Positions 25,448 to 33,434 of a stretch of 64,000 nt of DNA are shown here, piece by piece. Source of the DNA: Syntrophosphaera sp035450685. GTDB taxonomy: Bacteria > Cloacimonadota > Cloacimonadia > Cloacimonadales > Cloacimonadaceae. The notes under the pieces were generated by a model. The model was given only the letters and a program-made list of their open reading frames with translations, was not told where the DNA came from and searched no databases. Both the position numbers and the translations under genes were made by a program. The stretch's first letter is position 1. The number at the start of each line of letters is the position of its first letter. The stretch lies in contig DAOTNF010000008.1 of NCBI GenBank assembly GCA_035450685.1, positions 1 through 64,000 of the forward strand. The letters run 5' to 3'.

Positions 25448-27337
25448 ATGAAAGCGATCCATATTCTGGCCGATGACGTACGCAACAAAATAGCCGCAGG
25501 CGAGGTGATCGAAAGGCCGGCCTCGGTGGTGAAAGAACTGGTGGAAAACGCCATCGATGCAGGAGCCACGCAGATTGCAGTGGCTGTGGAAAACGGTGGC
25601 AAAGACCTTATCCAGGTGAGCGACAACGGAAGCGGCATGAGCCCGGACGACGCCCTGCTGGCATTTGAACGGCATGCCACCAGCAAGATCCGCACGGTGG
25701 ACGACATCGTGCACATCGGCAGCCTGGGATTCAGGGGTGAGGCCTTGCCCAGTATCGCCAGCGTAAGCAAGCTGAGCCTGATCACCCGCAGGGCTGAGGA
25801 GCCGGTGGCAACCCAGGTGGATTACAGTTTTGGCCGCCTGGTGAATGTGGGGCAAACCTCTTCCAACATCGGCACCAACATCACCGTGAAGGGCCTGTTC
25901 AAAGACATTCCCGCCCGCCGCAAGTTCCTCCGCAGCGCGCAGACTGAGTTGCGCCATATCCTCAAATATATACATTACCAGGCTGTGCTCTATCCCCAGA
26001 TCAGTTTCAGGTTGTTAGTGGATGGCAAACCTCGGCTGTCCTTTGTGGCTTCTGAAAGCCGGCTGGCCAGGATGGGCGAGGTGTTTGGTTCGGCTTTCTT
26101 CTCGGACGACATCATCGAGATATCTGCCTCCAGCGATGGCTACACTCTATCAGGATATATCTTTGGGCTGGAAGACCGCAGCGATAAACTGATCGATATG
26201 CAATACACCTTCATCAACGGACGGTTCATCAACGACAAAACCATCAGGCACAGCATCAAGGCAGCCTACGAACCGTTCATCCTCAAAACGCGGGTTTGGG
26301 CCAGGGGCAGCACCCCGCCCTACATCCTGTTTCTGGAAGTGCCACCGGAGCAGATTGACGTGAACGTGCATCCCGCCAAGCAGGAAGTGCGCTTCCGCGA
26401 ACAACGGAAGGTGCACTCATTTACCCTGCTCACGCTCACAGACGCGCTCAAGAACTATGAGCACGAAAAGTTTGCCAGCGCGAGGGAGAAGTTCAACCTG
26501 GGCAGTGAAGTGCACAAGGCCACTCAGGTGGAGCAGAGCATCTACAAAAGCAGGGTGGACGTGCCCAGGTTTTCGGAATACAAAAAGGAGTATGGCAACC
26601 TGTATCAGGAGGACCTGTTCAAGAGCGAACCTCGTGAACCGGTTCAGACAAGCGTTCCCTTTGTCAATCCGCAGAAGCAGGACGATCAACTTGAGATAGC
26701 CGACGATCTGCCCAACGACTCTTTTACCTTTCGCTTGCTGCTCAAGAACGAGGAAGATTATATCAATCCCTGGCAGTTGCACAACACCTATATCTTTATT
26801 CAGGTGGAAGACGGTTTGGTGGTGATCGACCAACATGCCGCGCACGAACGGATCATCTATGAAAAGCTGCTGCAACGCACCCAGGGGGCTCCCTCCGTGC
26901 GGCAGAAGCTGATCATCCCACTGGTGATAGATATTCCCCCCATCATAGCAAGTGAGATCAGGGAGCTGGTCGAAAACAATCTGGAACTGCTCGAGAAAAC
27001 CGGATTTGTGCTCAAGAAATTCAGCGGCGATTCACTGGTGATCGAGGAAATACCTGCCGAACTGGACGACTGGCAGGGAGGCAAGGTCTTTATCGAGATC
27101 CTTAAACAGCTTGAGGAAGAGATCCAGGTGAACTCTGATTTCAGGGATTCGCTGGCCAAATCCATAGCCTGCAAAGCCGCCATCAAGGCAGGCAAAAGGC
27201 TTACGCGCAAGGAGATGTTGAACCTCATAAACCAGTTGTTTGCCTGCCAGATGCCATATTTCTGCCCCCACGGCAGGCCTCTGATCATCAAGTTCTCGCT
27301 CACCGATTTCGAGAAAAAATTCAAGCGCCTGGTATGA
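25448..27337 (+). CDS. mutL: DNA mismatch repair protein MutL with endonuclease motif
   Basis: A 629-residue GHKL ATPase acting downstream of MutS in mismatch repair. N-terminal motifs are ENAIDAGAT, DNGSGM, HATSKI and GFRGEAL. The C-terminal domain contains DQHAAHERIIYE (near residue 461), which fits the DQHA(x)2E(x)4E metal-binding motif, plus ACKAAIKAGK and CPHGRP, so this MutL should nick DNA itself, unlike E. coli MutL. The ATG at 25448 follows the previous stop by one base; longer frames read into that gene. It overlaps miaA by four bases (ATGA). No mutS or mutH in the window. Confidence 0.96.
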   Translation: MKAIHILADDVRNKIAAGEVIERPASVVKELVENAIDAGATQIAVAVENGGKDLIQVSDNGSGMSPDDALLAFERHATSKIRTVDDIVHIGSLGFRGEALPSIASVSKLSLITRRAEEPVATQVDYSFGRLVNVGQTSSNIGTNITVKGLFKDIPARRKFLRSAQTELRHILKYIHYQAVLYPQISFRLLVDGKPRLSFVASESRLARMGEVFGSAFFSDDIIEISASSDGYTLSGYIFGLEDRSDKLIDMQYTFINGRFINDKTIRHSIKAAYEPFILKTRVWARGSTPPYILFLEVPPEQIDVNVHPAKQEVRFREQRKVHSFTLLTLTDALKNYEHEKFASAREKFNLGSEVHKATQVEQSIYKSRVDVPRFSEYKKEYGNLYQEDLFKSEPREPVQTSVPFVNPQKQDDQLEIADDLPNDSFTFRLLLKNEEDYINPWQLHNTYIFIQVEDGLVVIDQHAAHERIIYEKLLQRTQGAPSVRQKLIIPLVIDIPPIIASEIRELVENNLELLEKTGFVLKKFSGDSLVIEEIPAELDDWQGGKVFIEILKQLEEEIQVNSDFRDSLAKSIACKAAIKAGKRLTRKEMLNLINQLFACQMPYFCPHGRPLIIKFSLTDFEKKFKRLV

Positions 27338-28248
27338 TCCCGCTGATCGTCATCGAGGGGCCCACCGCCTCGGGTAAGACGGCATTGGCCATCGAACTGG
27401 CGCGGCGTCTGGACACCGAGATCATCTCGGCTGATTCCCGGCAGGTTTACCGACATATGGATATCGGGACAGCCAAACCCAGCAGTAGCGAACTGGAGGC
27501 GGTTCCGCATCACCTCATCTCGATAATCGAACCCTCGCAAAGCTATAATGTGGGCTTGTTTTGCGAGGACGCGGGGAAGCTTGTGGAACTTTTGCACTCC
27601 CAGGGCAGGATTCCAATTGTCTGCGGAGGGACGGGAATGTATGTTGCCGGCTTGCTGAAAGGCATCTTCCCCCAGCCTGAGATTCCTGCCCAAATCAGGC
27701 ACGACATCAGGCAAAGAATGGCAGCCGAGGGCACTGAAAGGCTGTATGGAGAGCTGCGCGAGGCGGATCCGGAGTTTGCGGAAAAGATTTCGCCCAATGA
27801 CAGACAGAGAATTCAGCGCGGGTTGGAGATCTGGGCAGCCACAGGGATTTCCATCAGCGAACACTGGCGCAGGCAGGAGCGAGAGCAAAGATATGTGGCA
27901 TACAGGATTTTGCTCGATCCACCCCGGAAAGAACTCTATGCAAGAATCAACCGGCGCATGGAACAGATGCTTGCCGCAGGGCTGACAGACGAGATCAAGC
28001 GGCTGTTGGAGCTTGGTTACGATGAGCATTCACCCGGGCTCAGCAGCCTGGGATACAGGGAGTTTTTGCCCTGGCTGCGGAACAGCGCGTCCCTGCAGGA
28101 TTGCACAGCGCTGGCAGCCCAACACAGTAGAAATTACGCCAAGCGGCAGTGCACCTGGTATCGAAAACACAAGTTTGATTTGACATTGGGCTCTTCAGAG
28201 ATTAGTATATCGTCAGTGACTGATCAAATCAGCCGCCGTTTTCTCTAA
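27334..28248 (+). CDS. miaA: tRNA dimethylallyltransferase
   Basis: A 304-residue enzyme that adds a dimethylallyl group from DMAPP to N6 of A37 in tRNAs reading UNN codons. The P-loop is GPTASGKT at residues 9-16, followed by IISADSRQVYRHMDIGTAKP, VCGGTGMYV and R-Q-C-T-W-Y-R near the end (RNYAKRQCTWYRKH), all family signatures. Coupled to mutL by an ATGA overlap; the mutL-miaA order is also found in many other bacteria. Confidence 0.97.
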   Translation: MIPLIVIEGPTASGKTALAIELARRLDTEIISADSRQVYRHMDIGTAKPSSSELEAVPHHLISIIEPSQSYNVGLFCEDAGKLVELLHSQGRIPIVCGGTGMYVAGLLKGIFPQPEIPAQIRHDIRQRMAAEGTERLYGELREADPEFAEKISPNDRQRIQRGLEIWAATGISISEHWRRQEREQRYVAYRILLDPPRKELYARINRRMEQMLAAGLTDEIKRLLELGYDEHSPGLSSLGYREFLPWLRNSASLQDCTALAAQHSRNYAKRQCTWYRKHKFDLTLGSSEISISSVTDQISRRFL

Positions 28249-28272
28249 TCAATACTCTGAAGAGGAACCATT

Positions 28273-29103
28273 ATGCATATTGTTGCCAAAGTTTTCGATT
28301 TGGTTATTACGGATAGCGAAATCCAAAATGAAACCCACAAAATGAGCGAGGTTGACAGCCCTCAGGAACGCAAAAGCGCCCTCAACAGGCTGATCGACAG
28401 ATACCTGCTGTTGCATCAGGCTATGACGACAGGCTTGTCCGTATCTGATTCCGAATTTGACGACGCCCTGTTTGAATCCCTGGAAGAAATGGACACCGCT
28501 CCGAGAGACATGGAGCAGACCCGCAACCTTGAAGAGCAGACCCGCCGCAGAGTCATCATCCGCAAATACGTGCACAATTATTGCTTCAAGAGTATTGAGA
28601 TTTCCGAACAGCAACTGCTTAATTTTTACGAGGATCAGAAAGAGGTTTTTGTAATTCCGGAAACCGTGCACGCGGCTCACATATTGGTGTGCGGATCGGG
28701 TCCGGACTCCGCTCGCAAAGCCAGCAGGATAAGGTCAGAAATAAGCACCCAGGAAGACTTTCGCCGGGTTTGCGGAACCAGTTCGGATTGTCCCAGTAGC
28801 CCGCGTTGCGGAGACTTGGGCTGGTTTCCCCGTGGCAGAATGATTTCCGAGCTGGAAGAAGTGGCATTTGCCCTGCGGCCCGGTCAGATCAGCGAAGCGT
28901 TCAAGAGCAGATTTGGCTGGCACATTCTGTTGCTAATCGACCGTAAACCAGCCCAAATCGCCAGCTTCGAGGATGTGAAAGACAGTCTGAAGGCACGGTT
29001 GGTTCACCTGAAGCGGGAGTTTCTGCTCATGGCGCACATTCGCGATTTGCGCAATAGCTACAAGGCGGAAATCCGTATCCTGGACCCCAGATACACCCAT
29101 TAA
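28273..29103 (+). CDS. Parvulin-type peptidyl-prolyl isomerase, apparently cytoplasmic
   Basis: A 276-residue protein with a helical N-terminal part (1-120, similar to the SurA/trigger-like chaperone region) and a parvulin domain at about 130-225 (VHAAHILVCGSG, CGDLGWFPRGRMISELEEVAFAL, FGWHILLLIDRK). Unlike PpiC/PrsA/SurA relatives it has no signal peptide or lipobox, so it is likely cytosolic, unless the true start is elsewhere. RBS GAGGAACC lies just upstream. It follows miaA by 24 bp as the last gene of the nucleoside kinase-mutL-miaA unit. Confidence 0.87.
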   Translation: MHIVAKVFDLVITDSEIQNETHKMSEVDSPQERKSALNRLIDRYLLLHQAMTTGLSVSDSEFDDALFESLEEMDTAPRDMEQTRNLEEQTRRRVIIRKYVHNYCFKSIEISEQQLLNFYEDQKEVFVIPETVHAAHILVCGSGPDSARKASRIRSEISTQEDFRRVCGTSSDCPSSPRCGDLGWFPRGRMISELEEVAFALRPGQISEAFKSRFGWHILLLIDRKPAQIASFEDVKDSLKARLVHLKREFLLMAHIRDLRNSYKAEIRILDPRYTH

Positions 29104-29113
29104 GCGGCTATTT

Positions 29114-29860
29114 TTACAGGGTGCCCTTTACCCGGTCGATGATCTCTTTCTTAAGAGCAGTCCTTAGCCTTTCATCCGCCTTTGCCACTTTGTCCAGCTC
29201 AAATCGCTTAACAAAGCTTCCCGGTTGTCCCTGCATCAGGTGAATCTCGTCCGAGAGCCTGATCGCTTCATCGATGTCGTGGGTTACCAGTATTACGGTG
29301 AGCTTCAGCTCCCGGGTTACCTCACTAAGCCACTCCTGCAATTGCAGCCGGGTAATGGCATCCAGATTGGCGAAGGGCTCGTCGAGCAGTAACAGCGGGG
29401 TTTCCATCATGCAGGTTCTAAGCAGGGCCGTCCTTTGGCGCAGGCCACCGGAAAGCTGGTAGGGAAGGTGTTGAGCGTGATCCTGCAAGCCAAAGACAGG
29501 TAAAAGTTGATGGAGCTTCCCAAGGGCGGTTTTGAGGTTGCCATTTCTTACCCGTACCGGGATGAGGGCGTTTTCCAGCACGTTTAGCCAGGGGAAAAGC
29601 AAATCCTCCTGGGGCATATAGCCCAGCATTCCGCTTTTACCTGTGATATCTTCACCGCGTAGCATGATTTTCCCTTTATCCGGACGGGTGATGCCAGCCA
29701 GCAGCCCGAGAAGAGTGCTTTTTCCGCAGCCGCTGCTGCCCACGATGCTCAGAAACACGCCATCCCTGACCTTCAGGTCCAGACCTGAAATGATCAGCCG
29801 GGGCTCGCCGTTCAGCAGGAAGGATTTGGCCAGCCCTTCCGCGCTCAGGATTACAGGCAT
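29114..29860 (-). CDS. ABC transporter ATP-binding protein (nitrate/sulfonate/thiamine-precursor type)
   Basis: A 248-residue ABC ATPase. Walker A is GSSGCGKST near residue 41, the Q-loop is GYMPQEDLLFPW, the signature is QLSGGLRQR near 137, Walker B is LLLLDEP and the switch His is in THDIDEA. The group resembles SsuB/TauB/ThiZ subunits, consistent with the coupled NMT1-like binding protein whose stop it overlaps by one base (TGATG arrangement at 29860). No transmembrane permease gene is adjacent on either side, so the membrane subunit must be encoded elsewhere or be missing. Confidence 0.9.
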   Translation of the reverse strand: MPVILSAEGLAKSFLLNGEPRLIISGLDLKVRDGVFLSIVGSSGCGKSTLLGLLAGITRPDKGKIMLRGEDITGKSGMLGYMPQEDLLFPWLNVLENALIPVRVRNGNLKTALGKLHQLLPVFGLQDHAQHLPYQLSGGLRQRTALLRTCMMETPLLLLDEPFANLDAITRLQLQEWLSEVTRELKLTVILVTHDIDEAIRLSDEIHLMQGQPGSFVKRFELDKVAKADERLRTALKKEIIDRVKGTL

Positions 29861-30843
29861 CAGGGCAGGAATTCGTTGGTAAATAGATCCATGGTATCGA
29901 CGCTCAGATGTATGATGCGTTTCTTATACATCCAGTCCGCAAAGCGCTGCCAGACCTCATTTTTTTGCTGTCCCCATTTGGGGGCATCCGAACGGAACTC
30001 GTCCTTCAGATAGTTCAAGCTCAGTTTTAGATGCTCTTCATCCAGATCAGGAACTGCTTTGGCCAGTATCCTGGCTGCGTCATCCGGATTGGCAATGCAG
30101 AATTCGTAACCATCGGTAACAGCCTTGAGGAAAGACCTTGCCAAATCCGGCTCGGAATTCAGCAACATATCGCTGCTGATCAAAACTGGCGTATAATAAT
30201 CGAACACAGGGTTTATATCGCGGATGGGGAGGTAGTCGATGGCGATGTTCATGCGCTCGGCCTGAACGCCGTCCCAGCCATAGTAGATCCACTCGAAATC
30301 AACATCTTTGCCGATGGTGGAAAAGAAATCGTAAACACCACTTACCACCTTTAGTTTCCGGTAGTCCGCCCCGCCCTGAGTCATCACATCGCGCACGATC
30401 TCAAGCTCTGATGGCCAGCCGGAACTGCCATAACTTTTGCCCTCAAAGTCTTTTACGGATTCGATTCCTGACTTTTTGAGCGATGCAAAGCCAGAGGTGT
30501 TGTGTTGGATGATCGCCGCGATGGATTTGATGGGAATGTTCTGGGTGCGGGCTATGGTGACGCTTTCCTGGTAACTCACGCCAAAATCAGCATGGTTTGA
30601 GGCTACGATCTTTTCTGCGGTGTTCTCTTCCGGCTGGATGATTTCCACTTCCAGGCCTTCCCTGGCGAAATAGCCAAGTTCCCTGGCTACATATAACCCC
30701 GCGTGGTTGGTGTTTGGGGTCCAGTCCAAGACCACACGGACCTTTCGTAATTGCTTCTTCTGCCTGGTTTCACCTCCCTTGCAGGAGGTTCCAGCCAAGA
30801 GGAGCGCAAGTAATAACGGGAATAATAAGAATCTCTTAAACAC
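29860..30843 (-). CDS. NMT1/THI5-like (ThiY-type) substrate-binding lipoprotein
   Basis: A 327-residue exported binding protein. The N-terminus MFKRFLLFPLLLALLLAGTSC carries a lipobox (AGTSC, Cys21). The mature start VVLDWTPNTNHAGLYVARELGYF and GVSYQESVTIART are hallmarks of the NMT1/ThiY family that bind the thiamine pyrimidine precursor or related compounds. The ligand is inferred, not shown; no thi genes or TPP riboswitch are seen nearby. Coupled to the ABC ATPase gene. Confidence 0.87.
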   Translation of the reverse strand: MFKRFLLFPLLLALLLAGTSCKGGETRQKKQLRKVRVVLDWTPNTNHAGLYVARELGYFAREGLEVEIIQPEENTAEKIVASNHADFGVSYQESVTIARTQNIPIKSIAAIIQHNTSGFASLKKSGIESVKDFEGKSYGSSGWPSELEIVRDVMTQGGADYRKLKVVSGVYDFFSTIGKDVDFEWIYYGWDGVQAERMNIAIDYLPIRDINPVFDYYTPVLISSDMLLNSEPDLARSFLKAVTDGYEFCIANPDDAARILAKAVPDLDEEHLKLSLNYLKDEFRSDAPKWGQQKNEVWQRFADWMYKKRIIHLSVDTMDLFTNEFLP

Positions 30844-30855
30844 GGGCTTACCTCT

Positions 30856-31764
30856 TTATAGCTTTGCTCTGGGATGATAACATTTATGTATCTCAAGAAT
30901 ATACTTAGTATCTACATGCGTGTAGATTTGGGTGGTGTTCAGGCTGGAATGGCCCAACAGCGCCTGAACTATGCGCAGGTTGACCCCTGCCTCCAGGAGG
31001 TGGGTGGCAAAGGAATGGCGGAAAGTGTGGGGTGTGATCTGCTGTTTGAGACCAGCTTCCAGAGCCTGCTTTTGCAGTATCTTCCAAAACCCCATACGGG
31101 AGAGCTTTCCACCGCGGTTATTCAAAAACAGCAGGTCGCTGTTTTTAAACTTCAGGAGTTCCGGCCTGGTTTGTGCAAGATAGGCGCTCAGAAGTTGCTG
31201 CAATACATCCACGTAAGGCACAAATCTCTGCTTTGATCCCTTTCCCCGCACCAGGATTACCTGATCGGCGAAGTTGATGTCGTGCACGCTCAGGCCCAAC
31301 AGCTCAGATACGCGCAGGCCGGTTCCATAAAGCAGTTCCAGCATCACTTTATTTCTCCGCTCGAGGCACGTTTCGGTTGGTAGTCCGTCCAGCAATTTTA
31401 ACATGGTGTCCACATCCAACACATCCGGCAGATACTTACCCAGCTTTACCCGGGGAACCTTGTCGAAATCCAGGCCGGGGATCACCTCGTTATCCTGCAA
31501 AAAGCCAAAGAACTGTTTGAGAGCCACCCTTTTGCGGGCCAGGGAGGTGTTTGCCAGACCCAGACCAGCCAGCGTGGCAAGATACTCCGTGATGTCCTCG
31601 GGCGCATAATCCGCGATCGCCTTGGCATTGTATAGCAAAAAGTCCCGGATGTCCCCCCGGTAGCTTTCAACGCTGTTCTCCGCCATTCCTTTTTCCACCT
31701 TGACGAAATAGACAAAGCTATTGAGCAGGGCGGTCAATTGGTTATTCAGACCGGATTCATTCAC
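30856..31764 (-). CDS. xerC: XerC/XerD-type tyrosine recombinase
   Basis: A 302-residue site-specific recombinase, probably for chromosome dimer resolution at dif. The N-terminal SAM-like core-binding domain (about 10-95) precedes the catalytic domain with the Arg in GTGLRVSELLGL, Lys in GKGSKQRF, H-x-x-R in TPHTFRHSFATHL, His in LLGHSSL and the nucleophile Tyr in TTQIYTHV. The start is uncertain: a GTG at 31764, overlapping the end of guaB by 8 bp, gives the usual Xer length; the frame stays open further into guaB. Whether it is XerC or XerD cannot be told, and no dif site was recognised. Confidence 0.85.
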   Translation of the reverse strand: MNESGLNNQLTALLNSFVYFVKVEKGMAENSVESYRGDIRDFLLYNAKAIADYAPEDITEYLATLAGLGLANTSLARKRVALKQFFGFLQDNEVIPGLDFDKVPRVKLGKYLPDVLDVDTMLKLLDGLPTETCLERRNKVMLELLYGTGLRVSELLGLSVHDINFADQVILVRGKGSKQRFVPYVDVLQQLLSAYLAQTRPELLKFKNSDLLFLNNRGGKLSRMGFWKILQKQALEAGLKQQITPHTFRHSFATHLLEAGVNLRIVQALLGHSSLNTTQIYTHVDTKYILEIHKCYHPRAKL

Positions 31765-33217
31765 TGCTGTTGTAGTTGGGTGTTTCCTTGGTGATAAGTA
31801 TGTCGTGGGGATGCGATTCCTTGAGTCCCGCGCCGCTGATCTCGATAAACTCAGCGTTATCACGCAGGGCCGTCAGGTCTTTGGCTCCGCAATAGCCCAT
31901 ACCGGAGCGGAGTCCACCCACCAGTTGGTATATAAAGTCTTTCAAAGGGCCTTTGTAAGGCACCATACCCTCGATTCCCTCGGCAACCAGCTTGTTGTCT
32001 TCCTGTCCTTCCTGAAAATACCGTTCCCGGCTGCCCAGTTTCATGGCGCCAATGGAGCCCATACCCCGGTAGCTTTTGAACCTGCGTCCGTTGTAAATGA
32101 TATATTCCCCCGGGCTTTCATCTGTGCCGGCAAAGAGCGAGCCGATCATCACCGCACTGGCACCCCCGGCAAGGGCTTTCACCAAGTCGCCGGAATACTT
32201 GATTCCTCCGTCGGCGATTATAGGAATGTCTGCTTTGGCGGCAATTTCAGCGCAATCCATGATGGCACTGAGCTGAGGCACCCCAATGCCGGCAATCACC
32301 CGTGTGGTGCAGATGGAGCCTGGCCCTATACCCACTTTCACGGCGTCCGCACCGCAATCGATCAGATATTGAGTTGCCTTGGAGGTGGCCACATTGCCCG
32401 CGATCACATCCACATCCAGAGTGGCTTTGATCTTGCCGATGGCTTTGGAAATGTTGCTGTGGTGTCCGTGTGCGGTATCGATCACGAGGATATCCACTCC
32501 CATTTTTGTCAGTTCCTGGGCTCGTTCCAAAAAGTCTCCGGTGGCTCCCACGGCAGCTCCCACCAAGAGGCGGTTTTTGCTGTCCTGAACGGCGTTGGGA
32601 TGGTTGATCCGCTTCAGAATGTCCCTCACTGTCAGCATTCCCGCCAGACTGAAATCTTCATTCACGATCAGCAGTTTTTCGATCCTATTCTTCTGCAGCA
32701 GTTGGATCGCGTCCTCCGCGTTCACTCCCAAAGGTGCTGTCACCAGACGTTCAGCCGGTGTCATCAGCTCGTGCACCTGTCTTTTTATATTGGTCTCGAA
32801 GCGGATGTCGCGATTGGTCAGGATGCCTACCAGCTTCCCATTTTCCACCACCGGGAAGCCCCCCACCTTTTTATCGTCCTTCAGCTCGAGCACTTTGGCC
32901 AGGGTGTCGTTGGGTGATATGGTATAGGGATTGGTCACAATACCGCTTTCAGCCCGTTTTACCAAATGCACCTGCTGGGCCTGTTCGGCGATGCTCAGAT
33001 TCTTGTGGATAATGCCGATGCCGCCTTCCCTGGCTATGGCAATTGCCAGTGAAGATTCGGTGACGGTATCCATCGCGGAACTGAGCAGCGGAATCTTGAG
33101 CGTTATGCGGCGGGAGATCCTGGTCTCCAAAGACACCGATGAAGGCAGAATTTTCGAGTGCTGGGGCACCAACAGCACATCGTCGAAAGTATAGGTTTTG
33201 CGGATATTCTTTTTCAT
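31757..33217 (-). CDS. guaB: Inosine-5'-monophosphate dehydrogenase
   Basis: A 486-residue TIM-barrel enzyme that oxidises IMP to XMP with NAD, the committed step of GMP synthesis. It has the N-terminal TFDDVLLVP, a CBS pair (about 95-205), the catalytic Cys in GPGSICTTR near 302, the phosphate loop ADGGIKYSGD and the flap RYFQEG. The ATG at 33217 has GGAG six bases upstream; longer in-frame starts are less likely. It overlaps xerC by 8 bp. Confidence 0.97.
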   Translation of the reverse strand: MKKNIRKTYTFDDVLLVPQHSKILPSSVSLETRISRRITLKIPLLSSAMDTVTESSLAIAIAREGGIGIIHKNLSIAEQAQQVHLVKRAESGIVTNPYTISPNDTLAKVLELKDDKKVGGFPVVENGKLVGILTNRDIRFETNIKRQVHELMTPAERLVTAPLGVNAEDAIQLLQKNRIEKLLIVNEDFSLAGMLTVRDILKRINHPNAVQDSKNRLLVGAAVGATGDFLERAQELTKMGVDILVIDTAHGHHSNISKAIGKIKATLDVDVIAGNVATSKATQYLIDCGADAVKVGIGPGSICTTRVIAGIGVPQLSAIMDCAEIAAKADIPIIADGGIKYSGDLVKALAGGASAVMIGSLFAGTDESPGEYIIYNGRRFKSYRGMGSIGAMKLGSRERYFQEGQEDNKLVAEGIEGMVPYKGPLKDFIYQLVGGLRSGMGYCGAKDLTALRDNAEFIEISGAGLKESHPHDILITKETPNYNSSE

Positions 33218-33255
33218 GTGACACTCCATACCACTCCAAAAAATGCGTTCTCTGC

Positions 33256-33318
33256 AAACTGTCAAGCACTTTACCCGCGAAAGTTGTTTTGACAGTTTTA
33301 CAGACTCCGATTCGGAGT
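33256..33318. promoter_or_regulatory. Two inverted repeats between guaB and the FN3 secreted-protein gene
   Basis: A perfect 10-bp inverted repeat AAACTGTCAA / TTGACAGTTT (33256-33265 and 33289-33298, 23 bases between) is followed by ACTCCGA-T-TCGGAGT (33304-33318). Both lie in the 217-bp divergent region upstream of guaB (minus) and the secreted protein (plus). Each arm of the first repeat contains TTGACA in one orientation, so it could form two outward -35 elements, but no good -10 follows. Operator function is a guess. Confidence 0.4.
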
Positions 33319-33434
33319 TAAGGAATGGGTTATTGCCAGGCAGAAAAGCCGCCGCTCAAGAAAAGTCTTGACTCGATCCCTTGCCGGAGTTCATTTGAAA
33401 AAAAGAAAAAATGGAACCCAGAAAGGATGCCACA

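Noticed and set aside
31721..32917. Plus-strand frame of about 398 codons opposite guaB
   Set aside because: guaB is unambiguous; the antisense frame has no recognisable domain.
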